NCBI GenBank assembly: GCA_964500775.1
Contig: CAZCQG010000003.1
Span: 1-64,000 of the forward strand
Source of the DNA: CAZCQG01 sp964500775
Lineage (GTDB): Bacteria > Campylobacterota > Campylobacteria > Campylobacterales > CAZCQG01
Direction of reading: 5' to 3'
DNA length: 64,000 bases
In this document: positions 28,255-37,176 of the stretch, piece after piece
Layout of the letters: every line of letters starts with the position of its first letter
Numbering within the stretch: position 1 is the stretch's first letter
Translations under genes and position numbers: made by a program
Notes under the pieces: model-generated
Told to the model about the DNA's origin: nothing
Seen by the model: only the letters and a program-made list of their open reading frames with translations
The model's database searches: none

Positions 28255-28260
28255 TATAAT
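28255..28260 (+). promoter_or_regulatory. -10 box for the cytochrome c gene
   Basis: Perfect TATAAT in the gap between recR and the cytochrome gene, placing the transcript start near 28267 and giving a leader of about 64 bases. No convincing -35 box. Confidence 0.4.
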
Positions 28261-28330
28261 AAAAAGCTTTAAAAAAATTAAGTCTTTTTGTAGTAAATTT
28301 CACGGTGTTAAATCATAAAGGAGAACAGAT

Positions 28331-28639
28331 ATGAAAAAAGTAATGATCGCGACAATGGTAGCTGCCGCTACTGCTACGGTACTAAGCGCAAACGGTGCCG
28401 ATATATTCAAAAAATGTGCAGCCTGCCACGGACCTACAGGTAAAACCGTGTATGCAGGTAAAGTTCCGGCACTTGCAGGTCAAGATGTTGCTGCCGTAAC
28501 CGAAAAACTTAAAGGTTATGTAGCAGGTACTGCTAACCACTACGGTATGGGTCCCGTAATGCAAGCACAAGCTAAAATGAACCTCAAAAGCGACGCTGAT
28601 ATAGCTGCCGTTGCTGAATTCATCGCAGGCTTGAAATAA
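28331..28639 (+). CDS. periplasmic monoheme cytochrome c (class I, c553-like)
   Basis: A 102-residue small electron carrier. Residues 1-20 are a signal peptide (K-K start, Ala-rich core, likely cleavage after LSA). The heme-binding CAACH site follows at about residues 34-38. A methionine in HYGMGPVMQAQ is the likely sixth ligand. The mature protein of about 82 residues matches the small c553 cytochromes of Campylobacterota, which pass electrons from the bc1 complex or periplasmic dehydrogenases to cbb3 oxidase or other acceptors. It has AAGGAG before the ATG, its own promoter and a strong terminator, so it is probably a single-gene unit. Confidence 0.92.
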   Translation: MKKVMIATMVAAATATVLSANGADIFKKCAACHGPTGKTVYAGKVPALAGQDVAAVTEKLKGYVAGTANHYGMGPVMQAQAKMNLKSDADIAAVAEFIAGLK

Positions 28640-28649
28640 TCCCGCAAAA

Positions 28650-28682
28650 CCGACGGAAGCTTAAGCTTCTAGTCGGCTTTTT
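28650..28682. terminator. bidirectional terminator between cytochrome c and SulP genes
   Basis: Stem ccgac/gtcgg continues into a perfect gaagctt/aagcttc palindrome and is followed by CTTTTTC on the plus strand. The other strand also ends T-rich. It lies between convergent genes and covers the SulP stop codon. Confidence 0.75.
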
Positions 28683-30372
28683 CTACTAACTCTCTCCCTT
28701 TTGCTAGCGCTTTATCTATATGGTTGAACACCATCTCTTTTCCGATTTTTTTCATAAAACCGAATCTGTGTAGATCTTTTAATAACGGCGGATTGACTCC
28801 CGAGAGTATGAGCGTCGTATTTTTTGTTTTGCACTTGTTGTAAAACTCTTGCAGGGCGTACATTCCCGTCGCATCGATAAATGGAACCTTTCGCATTCTA
28901 AGGATGAAGACCTTTGGCGGCGAGGCGATAGAATCAAGGACAAATTTGAGTTTATCGGCGATGCCGAAAAAGAACGGACCGTCAATTTCATACACTTCGA
29001 TTCCTTCGGGTATCTCTTTGTATTGGATATTATCGGGATCAAAAGCAGGTTCGGTATCGTCATCGGATTCTAGATTCCGTAGTTTGTTGTCTCGTATCTC
29101 GCTTACCGACACTACTCGTTTGATAAATAAAATAGCCGCAAGGATGATTCCCACTTGTACGGCTACCGTGAGGTCGATAATCACAGTCAATAAAAATGTC
29201 GTCAAAAGTACGGCAATATCGCTTTTTGGAGCTTTCAAAAGATTTTTAAAATTTTCCGCTTCGGACATATTCCACGCTACGACCATCAAAATCGCCGCTA
29301 GCGATGCCATAGGAATCATAATAATAAAATCGCTCAAAAAAAACATAAACGCGCCCAGAAAGATAGCGTGTATGATTCCCGAAAGCGGAGTTTTTCCACC
29401 GGATTTGATGTTTGTCGCCGTCCTCGCAATCGCACCCGTAGCAGGTATCCCGCCAAAGGCTACGGAAGCGATATTTGCGAAGCCTTGCCCTAAGAGCTCG
29501 CTATTTGAGTTGTGTTTTGAGCCTATCATACCATCGGCTACGACTGCGCAGAGGAGTGACTCGATAGCTGCTAAAAGCGCTATGGTAGTGGCATCGGGTA
29601 TGAGGAGTTTTATTTTTTCAAGACTTATGTCAAAATAGAAGCTTGGTGGCGGGATAGTGTTTGGAATCTCACCGAAGCGACTCTCGATAGTCTCAATCGG
29701 GAGTTGGAGGATTTGCACCGCTAACGCTCCGAATATGACTGCTACGATGGGTCCGGGGATTCTCGGTGCAAATTTTTTCATAAGTATGATTATCGTGATA
29801 CAAACTAGCCCGACAATTAATGTATAAAAATCGGTTTTATCGATATTTGATAGTATCAAAGCCCATTTTGAAATAAAATCTCCGGGGAGTTTTTCTAGTC
29901 CGAGACCCAAAATATCCACCACTTGCGAAGAGAAAATAATAAGTGCTATACCGGAGGTAAAACCCGTAATAACGGGATAGGGGATGTACTTGATGACCAC
30001 CCCCATTTTAAAGAAACCCATAAAGAGCAGTATCACTCCCGCCATAACCGTAGCAAGTGCCAGCCCTTCGTATCCATGCCGCAAGACTATATCGTATATG
30101 ACTACGACGAATGCTCCGGTCGGACCGCTGATTTGCACGCGACTACCCCCAAGAAGCGAGGCTACGACCCCTGCAATAATTGCCGTAATTATCCCTTTTT
30201 CAGGACCTACGCCGCTTGCGATCGCAAATGCCATAGCCAAAGGCAAAGCAACGATAGCTACGGTGATTCCTCCAAAGAAATCACCCATTAAACACTCTTT
30301 TTTATACCCTTGCTTCAAGGTGCAGTAGAGTGCAGGCTTAAACTCTTTTAAAGTCGAAAAAAACCGCTCCAT
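28669..30372 (-). CDS. SulP-family anion transporter with STAS domain
   Basis: Inner-membrane transporter of 567 residues. It has about 12-14 hydrophobic segments (residues 25-420) and a cytoplasmic STAS domain (about 450-560; IDGPFFFGIADKL and FIDATGMYALQEF). The SulP signature region is SGPTGAFVVVIYDI. The family moves sulfate or, in BicA-type members, bicarbonate. No sulfate-assimilation or carbonic anhydrase gene is adjacent, so the substrate is open; bicarbonate would suit an autotroph. ATG at 30372 has GAGGA 8 bases upstream; the TTG 15 bases earlier lies inside that ribosome site and is rejected. Confidence 0.88.
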   Translation of the reverse strand: MERFFSTLKEFKPALYCTLKQGYKKECLMGDFFGGITVAIVALPLAMAFAIASGVGPEKGIITAIIAGVVASLLGGSRVQISGPTGAFVVVIYDIVLRHGYEGLALATVMAGVILLFMGFFKMGVVIKYIPYPVITGFTSGIALIIFSSQVVDILGLGLEKLPGDFISKWALILSNIDKTDFYTLIVGLVCITIIILMKKFAPRIPGPIVAVIFGALAVQILQLPIETIESRFGEIPNTIPPPSFYFDISLEKIKLLIPDATTIALLAAIESLLCAVVADGMIGSKHNSNSELLGQGFANIASVAFGGIPATGAIARTATNIKSGGKTPLSGIIHAIFLGAFMFFLSDFIIMIPMASLAAILMVVAWNMSEAENFKNLLKAPKSDIAVLLTTFLLTVIIDLTVAVQVGIILAAILFIKRVVSVSEIRDNKLRNLESDDDTEPAFDPDNIQYKEIPEGIEVYEIDGPFFFGIADKLKFVLDSIASPPKVFILRMRKVPFIDATGMYALQEFYNKCKTKNTTLILSGVNPPLLKDLHRFGFMKKIGKEMVFNHIDKALAKGRELVEKAD

Positions 30373-30428
30373 TTTTATTTTCCTCAAAAAATTGAAACGG
30401 AATTATACATCAGCTTTTTTCTTTTGCG

Positions 30429-32801
30429 TCAACGAAAGCTTTTTTCAACAAGTCCTCTGTGCATCAAACCGTAAAACATCTCCAAATAACGACGAATCTC
30501 TTCTCTGTCTTTGTTGGTGACGTGTTTATAGAAGCCGTAAACTTTTGAGAGGGCGAGTAGCCTGTCGGTGTAGTGTCTCCAGTTGTACTCTTCGTTTACT
30601 CGCCGCAGCGCTTGATTTGAGATACTTTCCCACAATGCAAAACCGTCGTTGTTATTGTGTTCGAAAAAATCGACTAGCGTTTTTGTGGAGCGCTCTTTAT
30701 CGGTAGGGTCGATATGATAGCCGCTGATTTGATCTTGTATGATCTCCAATGGACCTCCGTATTTAGTGGCGAAAACAGGAAGTCCGCTACTCATTGCCTC
30801 TATGACCGTTAGTCCAAAAGCTTCAAAAAGCGCAGGTTGGACAAACACCCCTTTTTTATCGGCGATAAAGCGATAAATCTCTCCCGAGAGTTGTTTTTCT
30901 AGCTGCACTCCGAGCCAACGACAATCATTATCGAGGGAATATTTATCAAAAAGTGCGTGCATAGTTTGGATCTGCTCTATCTCCTCTTGGTCTTTTGATT
31001 TTTGCGTATCGGTATAGCCTGCTACGATAAGGAGATTTGCCATACTTCTTAGGGCTTTGCTCTCGCCGTACCACTCAACTAGCGAGGTGAGATTCTTTAC
31101 TTTATCAAGCCTAGCGATACTATAGATGATGGGCTTTTCGATGTTTAGTAGCTCTCCTCTGCTTTTATCGTCGGGTTTTCCGTAGATGAGATTCTCTATC
31201 TCTTCATTGAGGAGGTATTTTCTCGATTCTCTATTATAGTAGGGGAAAAATATCTCCTCATTTGCGCCCGGAGAGATGATATTAAACTTCGGGTCTCTGA
31301 CGTCTAATCCGTTTACGACCTGATAGAGTTCGGGTAAGGTGAAATGCTTGTAGGATTCGTATTGTCCCACGCTTTTTTCATTGCCTGCTATCTCTTGATA
31401 GGTGCTCGTGATGATAAAATCCGCCGAGTTCATCGCAATCAAATCTGCGGTAAATTGGCACGAGAAGTGGTATTCGTCTTCATTGTCCCTCCAATAGAGG
31501 TCGGAGAAAAGGTATTTTGATTTTTCGAGAGCATGCGCGATGTTACATTGCGTCACTTTGAGCTGTTGCGATAAAAGGGTCGCCACGAGATTCCCATCAG
31601 AGTAGTTACCGATGATGAGATCGGGCTTTGAGCCAAATTCAAGAAGCAGCTCGTTTTTTGCATCTATGGCAAATCGTTCCAAATAGGGCCAAATCTTAAA
31701 TCTCGAAATCCAAGAATCTATGATATTGCCGCTACTATCGCTAAAAGGGACACGCAAAATCTTTGCATGCTCACATCCCCATATCTTTTCGATTCTCGTA
31801 TCGCACGTCGTCCCTTCGGATTCGGGGATGAGCCTTGTGAGGACGATTATTTGGGGTTTGATATTGAGCCCTTGTGAGGCTATATTTTCCATCATCTTTT
31901 TTTCCAATGAACGCACTTGGTCAAGTATATAGACGACCTGACCTCCCGTATCGGGGAATCCAAGGACGTTTGACTGTCCGAAGAATCCGTGGGGCGAGAT
32001 GATGGCTACTTTGAAGATCATCGGGATGATAGAGATAAATCTCTCCAAATCCTGCGGTTCGGGATCGAGCAGGATTTTTTGAAGGAGTTGTAGATTCTCG
32101 ATTATATTTTTCTTGTTGATTCCCCAGCCGGCTTCAAAGCCTAGCGAGGTCATAGCATCTTTAAAAGAATCATAGGGCGTGTCGTCATCATAAGATCTAA
32201 TATCGGTAAAAAGTGTTTCGATAGCTTGCTGCAATGTCTCTTCGGAATCAATCCTTTCATTGATCATAAAGCTGATACCTTCGTACTTATGAAGCTTCAA
32301 ATAATCTAAGAAGTCTTTTCTGTATTTTTGATTATTTTTCAAAGAGCGGCAGAGATGGATATTGAGATTCTCTATCCCTTTCCCGATAGATTGCTTATCG
32401 GGAACTTTTGGAAAATCCCTGATAAAGGGCTCAAAATCAAGTTTGAGCGACCACGTCTCTTTATGGTGTCTCCCGACAAACTTCTCTTTAAAATCCAAAT
32501 ACGCGCTTGTCTTGACCTCGGTGTATTGGAGACTATCGATGTCAAACGCATAGTGCTTCCACTCTCCCACATCGGTGCGGATAGCACCGTAGAGTTTTGG
32601 ATACTGCATCGTAAGTTCTTGGATTTTATCTATGATTCCAAATATCTCTTCTTTAGAATCTTTAAGTTGTTTTGAGAAATTGTCATACGCTTTTAGTATC
32701 TCCGTCTTTAAAATTATCCTATCTCCATTTTCGATTATCCTCCGAAAAAAGATAAAAAATTCACTCTTGTATTTATTTAAAACCGATTCAATCTCGCACA
32801 T
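30429..32801 (-). CDS. sucrose synthase
   Basis: Reversibly converts NDP-glucose plus fructose to sucrose plus NDP. The 790-residue protein has the family length and order. The N-terminal regulatory half (about 1-260) contains no phosphorylation motif that I can identify. The GT-B domains open with SPHGFFGQSNVLGFPDTGGQ and then VVYILDQVRSLE. The retaining-GT motif is EAFGLTVIEAMSSGLPVFAT. It ends the sucrose cassette: its ATG, with GGGAGG upstream, lies inside the 3' end of the sucrose-phosphate synthase gene (14-base overlap). Bacterial sucrose synthases usually work in the cleavage direction, recovering NDP-glucose for glycogen. ADP or UDP preference cannot be read off. Confidence 0.92.
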   Translation of the reverse strand: MCEIESVLNKYKSEFFIFFRRIIENGDRIILKTEILKAYDNFSKQLKDSKEEIFGIIDKIQELTMQYPKLYGAIRTDVGEWKHYAFDIDSLQYTEVKTSAYLDFKEKFVGRHHKETWSLKLDFEPFIRDFPKVPDKQSIGKGIENLNIHLCRSLKNNQKYRKDFLDYLKLHKYEGISFMINERIDSEETLQQAIETLFTDIRSYDDDTPYDSFKDAMTSLGFEAGWGINKKNIIENLQLLQKILLDPEPQDLERFISIIPMIFKVAIISPHGFFGQSNVLGFPDTGGQVVYILDQVRSLEKKMMENIASQGLNIKPQIIVLTRLIPESEGTTCDTRIEKIWGCEHAKILRVPFSDSSGNIIDSWISRFKIWPYLERFAIDAKNELLLEFGSKPDLIIGNYSDGNLVATLLSQQLKVTQCNIAHALEKSKYLFSDLYWRDNEDEYHFSCQFTADLIAMNSADFIITSTYQEIAGNEKSVGQYESYKHFTLPELYQVVNGLDVRDPKFNIISPGANEEIFFPYYNRESRKYLLNEEIENLIYGKPDDKSRGELLNIEKPIIYSIARLDKVKNLTSLVEWYGESKALRSMANLLIVAGYTDTQKSKDQEEIEQIQTMHALFDKYSLDNDCRWLGVQLEKQLSGEIYRFIADKKGVFVQPALFEAFGLTVIEAMSSGLPVFATKYGGPLEIIQDQISGYHIDPTDKERSTKTLVDFFEHNNNDGFALWESISNQALRRVNEEYNWRHYTDRLLALSKVYGFYKHVTNKDREEIRRYLEMFYGLMHRGLVEKSFR

Positions 32802-34935
32802 AATTTACCTCCCCGTCACCGAAAAAATCGTAATAGTGTATACCTTCTAATATCCCCATCGCATAGTCTTTATGGGCAAAATAGATGTTGATATTGCCTC
32901 GAAGCTTGTTTAGCTCATTGGAGTAGTTGCCCACCACTACCCCTAGCGTGCTATCTTTAAGCATCTCCTCGTCATTTCCCGAATCTCCGGCGACCAAGAT
33001 ATTTCCGAAAGGGACACCCCATTTTAGCGCCATAAATCGTATCGCATGCCCTTTTGAGGCGCGTATAGGCAAGATGTCCAAAAACTCGCCGTGGGAAAAA
33101 ATGACATTCGCTTTGACTCCCGAGCGTCGCAGATATTTCCTGATCTCGGTGATTCTCGGAGCTTTTTTCGTATCGATAAGATAGCTGATTTTATGCTCTC
33201 GTTGTTCAAGTTTTGATTGCAGTTTGATACCCGGAATATTCGATAATAGCGACTTTATCTTAGCATTATCCCAAGCGTGGCTTATGTGCTTATTCCAAGA
33301 GTGCTCTTGTTTCCAAGTTTTGCCGTAATGAATCTCCGCTCCTACTGATGTGATAAAGAGATCAGGCGTGGGTACTCCCCATTCTTCGAGTACTTTTTTT
33401 GCGCTTTGCAGATTTCTCCCTGTCGCTACCCCGAATACCAATTTATCTTTATTGGAATCCAATACGTCGATCAGTTGTCGTAGCGAGGTATTGTCCCCTA
33501 GGAGCGTGTTGTCGATGTCGCAAATGAGAAGGCGATTCATCAAAGAGAGTTTTTGTGTCGGTTTTAAAAATTCGACATTAGGATGTAATGCAGGCTTGAT
33601 GTATTTTTCGATATTTTTAATATAGTTATTGACGTGACTTTTCCAAGTGTAGGTTTTGGGTGTCTTTATAGTGCCGTTTCGTGAGAATTTACTCCAAAGA
33701 TTCTTGTCTCTTAAGAGTTGTAATAGAGCCTCTTGGATCTGTACTTTGTCTTGAGGATCGACCAAAATACCATTTTGGAGATTCTTGATTATATCTTTCG
33801 GACCGCCGTCATTTGTCGATACTATCGGTACTCCACACGCAGAAGCTTCAATAAGCGTCAACCCAAACGGTTCGGTGAGCGCGGCGTTTATAAAAACTCC
33901 TTTTATATTTTTTGCATTTCTGTAAAATGAAGGAATATCTTCGGATGAATGTTTTTTCGGATAGGCGACTTTTCCGTAAAGTTCAAATTTGTCGATATGT
34001 AAGAGGACTTGCGTGAGTACTTTTCTCTGACCCGAATCCATAGCGGTGATGTCGTCTCTATTACCCAAGATCAATACGAGATTCGCCGCGGCTTGTAACT
34101 CCGTACTTTCTCCGTACGCTTCTAACAGTCTTTGGATATTCTTTCTCTCATCAGCCCTACTTATTGCTAGAATGATGGGTTTTGAGGGATCTTTGAGGAA
34201 CTCATCGTAAATCTTGGCAGAATTTTTATCGTTGATATTAGAGGTTGAGAAAAATTTTTGTTCGTCGTAGCCGGGCGGAAGTACCGTCATTTTGCTTTTT
34301 TGGTAGTTTTCGTAGATTCTGTATTGCTCTTCTATCTCTTGAAAAGTGCTTGCGACGACGAAAGAGGCGACACTTAACGTAAATTCCTCGGCTTCGATAC
34401 GCATCTCTATGTTGTACTTTTCCCTGATTTCATTAATATCGGCTCCGTTGTCCAAAAGCCTCCTTTTCTTTTCACGCCCCAAGGAGTGTCCCGTAAACAC
34501 CAAGGGAATCTCTAGTAATGAGCTAAGCGAAGCACCGACATATCCCGCATCTGCATAATGGGCGTGGATAAGGGTGGGAATCATTTTGATTCTTTTAAAA
34601 TGCAATAAAACTCCGTCAGTGAAATAATCCAAATACGGCCACAATGATTCTTTGCGCAAATATCTCCGAGGACCGCACGGAATACGAATAATGGCTGCTT
34701 TTTCGGTGAGCTGTTCATATTCTTGGGAGTAGATAGGATCGAGTTTACTATCGCGAATCTGCCTCGTGATAAGATCCACCCTTGCGACTTTAGGATGCTC
34801 CGAGAGCGCTTTTGCTAGCTCTACGACGTATCTTGTTTGCCCTCCCGTATCGGCATCTTTGCCAAGTTCGAGATTCTCTGCTCGTATGAGTCCGTGTATA
34901 CTTATCAAGGCGATATATAATCCCTCCTGTTTCAT
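32788..34935 (-). CDS. sucrose-phosphate synthase with C-terminal sucrose-phosphatase domain
   Basis: Makes sucrose 6-phosphate from NDP-glucose and fructose 6-phosphate and may dephosphorylate it. Residues 1-450 are a GT4 synthase: HGLIRAENLELGKDADTGGQ, FTGHSLGREK and EPFGLTLIEASACGVPIVST. Residues about 465-715 are a HAD-family phosphatase with all motifs present. These are DIDNTLLGD (nucleophile Asp473 and Asp475), FGVATGRN, a conserved Lys region, and AGDSGNDEEM. In Synechocystis the matching domain is reported as inactive; here the catalytic aspartates are kept, so the enzyme may be bifunctional. The start overlaps the sugar kinase stop (ATGA), with AAGGAG upstream. Confidence 0.93.
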   Translation of the reverse strand: MKQEGLYIALISIHGLIRAENLELGKDADTGGQTRYVVELAKALSEHPKVARVDLITRQIRDSKLDPIYSQEYEQLTEKAAIIRIPCGPRRYLRKESLWPYLDYFTDGVLLHFKRIKMIPTLIHAHYADAGYVGASLSSLLEIPLVFTGHSLGREKKRRLLDNGADINEIREKYNIEMRIEAEEFTLSVASFVVASTFQEIEEQYRIYENYQKSKMTVLPPGYDEQKFFSTSNINDKNSAKIYDEFLKDPSKPIILAISRADERKNIQRLLEAYGESTELQAAANLVLILGNRDDITAMDSGQRKVLTQVLLHIDKFELYGKVAYPKKHSSEDIPSFYRNAKNIKGVFINAALTEPFGLTLIEASACGVPIVSTNDGGPKDIIKNLQNGILVDPQDKVQIQEALLQLLRDKNLWSKFSRNGTIKTPKTYTWKSHVNNYIKNIEKYIKPALHPNVEFLKPTQKLSLMNRLLICDIDNTLLGDNTSLRQLIDVLDSNKDKLVFGVATGRNLQSAKKVLEEWGVPTPDLFITSVGAEIHYGKTWKQEHSWNKHISHAWDNAKIKSLLSNIPGIKLQSKLEQREHKISYLIDTKKAPRITEIRKYLRRSGVKANVIFSHGEFLDILPIRASKGHAIRFMALKWGVPFGNILVAGDSGNDEEMLKDSTLGVVVGNYSNELNKLRGNINIYFAHKDYAMGILEGIHYYDFFGDGEVNYVRD

Positions 34936-35792
34936 AGCACTCCTTTGTAAAAATTTTTGTCGTAGCTAATCGCACCTTTGATGTCGCAAACCGCGGATGC
35001 GAGGTGCAATGCGTACTCCAAGCGCTCTTGCGTAGAAGCGCCGTGCGATAAGCCGTAAATATACCCCGCACAAAACGCATCTCCGGCGCCTACGCTATCG
35101 ATAAAGTGCTTTGCGGGTTTTATCTCGGCGGTATATTTTTTTTCTCGCGTGATGATCTCTGCACCGTCGGCACCTTTGGTGAGGATTATCTCTTTGATAT
35201 TTGTCTCTTGAAAGATTTGTTGCAAAATGTCGGAATCTCGAAAGATATTTTCCGAGAGCCAAAGGAGTTCATCGGCATTTAATTTGAGATAGTCGGAATC
35301 CTCTAGGAGAAGTTTTATTTTTTGTGCATCGACGTAAGGCGGGCGGAGATTAATGTCGAAAAAAATATCGGCATTCGAGTTGTTTTTCAATATGCAAAGA
35401 CTCTCATACGTGACACTACTTCTAAGTGCCAATGTGCCGTGATATAGGAGTGTATTTTCGGGTGCAATGAAGTTGCTCGGCATTTGAATATGATCGTAGG
35501 CCCTCTGCTCTAAGATTTCATACGAAGGCTCACCGTTTATCAAAGAGACCTGTACGGCACCTGTCGGAAAAGCATTTGTTTGTAAGTCGCCATCTCGTAA
35601 GTCTAGCGTTTTATACAAACGCTTTATTTCGTTACCGGCATCGTCATCTCCTACGGCGGTAATAAAACGGGAATTTACCTGAAGATTTGTCAAGTGGTAA
35701 AAGAGGTTAAAGGGCGCGCCGCCCAAGATTTTTATGTCGCCGAAAAAATCGAACAACACCTCCCCGAAAATTAAAATATTAGAATAACTCAT
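34932..35792 (-). CDS. PfkB-family sugar kinase, probable fructokinase
   Basis: Likely phosphorylates fructose released by sucrose synthase. The 286-residue protein is a ribokinase-fold enzyme. The N-terminal substrate region is LGGAPFNLFYHL. The C-terminal signature DSVGAGDAFCAGYIYG carries the catalytic Asp. It is the first gene of the cassette kinase - sucrose-phosphate synthase - sucrose synthase, and overlaps the next gene by four bases. A kinase of this family accompanies sucrose genes in halophilic methanotrophs, which supports fructose as substrate. The start ATG follows AGGAAAGG. It is divergent from alr across a 71-base gap. Confidence 0.85.
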   Translation of the reverse strand: MSYSNILIFGEVLFDFFGDIKILGGAPFNLFYHLTNLQVNSRFITAVGDDDAGNEIKRLYKTLDLRDGDLQTNAFPTGAVQVSLINGEPSYEILEQRAYDHIQMPSNFIAPENTLLYHGTLALRSSVTYESLCILKNNSNADIFFDINLRPPYVDAQKIKLLLEDSDYLKLNADELLWLSENIFRDSDILQQIFQETNIKEIILTKGADGAEIITREKKYTAEIKPAKHFIDSVGAGDAFCAGYIYGLSHGASTQERLEYALHLASAVCDIKGAISYDKNFYKGVL

Positions 35793-35863
35793 AGGCCATC
35801 CTTTCCTAATTATTAAGTGTAGAGAGGTAAAATTCTCTCCAAAACACCACGTAATGAGTATTT
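35793..35863. promoter_or_regulatory. divergent promoter gap between the sucrose cassette and alr
   Basis: AT-rich 71-base gap holding promoters for both directions. A short inverted repeat, gagag/ctctc around TAAAAT, sits in the middle at about 35822-35839. It could be an operator or chance. No further motif recognised. Confidence 0.35.
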
Positions 35864-36892
35864 ATGGCATATATCAAGCTTAGCAAAAAGAATCTGTTCA
35901 ATAACTTAAACATTTTTAAGGAGCACCTAGGCTCGGTCGAAAAAATAGGGGCAGTATTGAAAGATAACGCCTATGGACACGGGATCGAGGAGATGGCGAA
36001 GTTATGTAATGAATATGGAATAAAACGTGCGATAGTAAAAGATTGTGCCGAAGCGAAGAAGATTTATGACCTATTTGAAGAGGTGATAGTCCTCTATCCT
36101 ATGGGGATGATTTGTGATGCTCCGAACGTATCGTATGCCCTCTATTCATACGAGGATATACAAAAGTATCCTAGCGGTACGAAAGTACATTTAAAAATCG
36201 ATACGGGTATGCATAGAAACGGTATTTTCAAAGATGAAATCAAAAAGTGCTTACATACGATTTTTGAAAAAAAGATAGTGCTTTCAGGGGTTTTTACCCA
36301 TTATAGAGGCGGAGACGATTTAGATAGTTCATTGTTTGTCCAAAGAGCAGCATTTGCGGAATCTAAACAAATCGTGAGAGAGATATGTAATAGACAAAAC
36401 TATCCAACTCCGTCTTTTCACTCGTGTAATAGCGCATCGGCTTTAAGGATAAATGATTTTGACGAAGAGTTTGCGAGAATCGGCATCTCAATGTACGGAT
36501 ACAACGAATTAGATGCACTTTTCGGTACTTTTCCGTTTGCTCCGGTGATGTCGCTCTATGCAAAAAAAATCTCTTCAAGAACACTCGAAAAAGGGGCAAG
36601 GGTAGGGTATAGCGGGGTAAGTGAAGTTGAGGAGAAGTGCGTCGTCTCTACATATGACATCGGATACGGAGACGGCTTTTTTCGACTGAATGAAAGAAGC
36701 GGAGAATATAGAACCCCCAAAGGATATAAATTACTTCCTAGGGTTTCAATGGATTGCGTTTCTATCGTATCTAGCGATGAAGAAGTTGAAATATTTAATG
36801 ACGTAGCGCCACTCGCAAAGCTATTTGATACGATAACTTATGACGTATTGGTAAAGCTCAACTCATCGATTCCGAGAGTTGTTGTAGAGTAG
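35864..36892 (+). CDS. alr: alanine racemase
   Basis: PLP enzyme that makes D-alanine for peptidoglycan. The 342-residue protein has the PLP-lysine site GAVLKDNAYGHG (Lys about 33). LKIDTGMHRNG lies in the barrel. The catalytic tyrosine region is RVGYSGVSEVE, with YDIGYGDGFFR and the C-terminal RVSMDCVSI. The length is somewhat under the usual 360-370 residues but all motifs are present. The next gene, a small membrane protein, starts 27 bases later on the same strand. Confidence 0.93.
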   Translation: MAYIKLSKKNLFNNLNIFKEHLGSVEKIGAVLKDNAYGHGIEEMAKLCNEYGIKRAIVKDCAEAKKIYDLFEEVIVLYPMGMICDAPNVSYALYSYEDIQKYPSGTKVHLKIDTGMHRNGIFKDEIKKCLHTIFEKKIVLSGVFTHYRGGDDLDSSLFVQRAAFAESKQIVREICNRQNYPTPSFHSCNSASALRINDFDEEFARIGISMYGYNELDALFGTFPFAPVMSLYAKKISSRTLEKGARVGYSGVSEVEEKCVVSTYDIGYGDGFFRLNERSGEYRTPKGYKLLPRVSMDCVSIVSSDEEVEIFNDVAPLAKLFDTITYDVLVKLNSSIPRVVVE

Positions 36893-36919
36893 TGAAAAAT
36901 TTAAAATCAAGGTGTATGT

Positions 36920-37132
36920 ATGAATGATGAAAATCTAGCTCTGGAGACCTCAAGAAAGGCCATTAAAATTACGCTTATTACAAGTTTGATAGTGATTATG
37001 CTCGGCATATGTCTTGCATGGATAATGCTCAATAATACAGCGGCACTCGCGCAGCTCACCAAAGAGAAAAATGAGATGAATCTACGAATCGATGCTTTGC
37101 AGAAAAGAGTAGGGGAGCTTGAAAAGAAATAA
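36920..37132 (+). CDS. small single-pass membrane protein with coiled coil
   Basis: A 70-residue protein I do not recognise. One hydrophobic helix (about residues 17-39) is followed by a charged heptad-like coiled coil ending RVGELEKK. There is no lipobox. The AAGGTG before the ATG makes it a believable gene. It is probably co-transcribed with alr and ends at a nested hairpin shared with serA. Confidence 0.65.
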   Translation: MNDENLALETSRKAIKITLITSLIVIMLGICLAWIMLNNTAALAQLTKEKNEMNLRIDALQKRVGELEKK

Positions 37133-37176
37133 GCTTAGGGCACGCCGTTAGATAACGGCGTATGAAACCCCTAAGC
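37133..37176. terminator. nested hairpin between convergent genes
   Basis: Inner perfect stem acgccgtt/aacggcgt (4-base loop) sits inside an outer stem gcttaggg/ccctaagc. It covers the serA stop codon and begins right after the stop of the small membrane protein gene. It can serve both directions, although neither side has a long T-run. Confidence 0.6.

Noticed and set aside
28904..29638. 244-codon open frame opposite the SulP gene
   Set aside because: Mirror of a membrane-protein gene; the product is Ser/Ile/Lys-rich with no recognisable domain.
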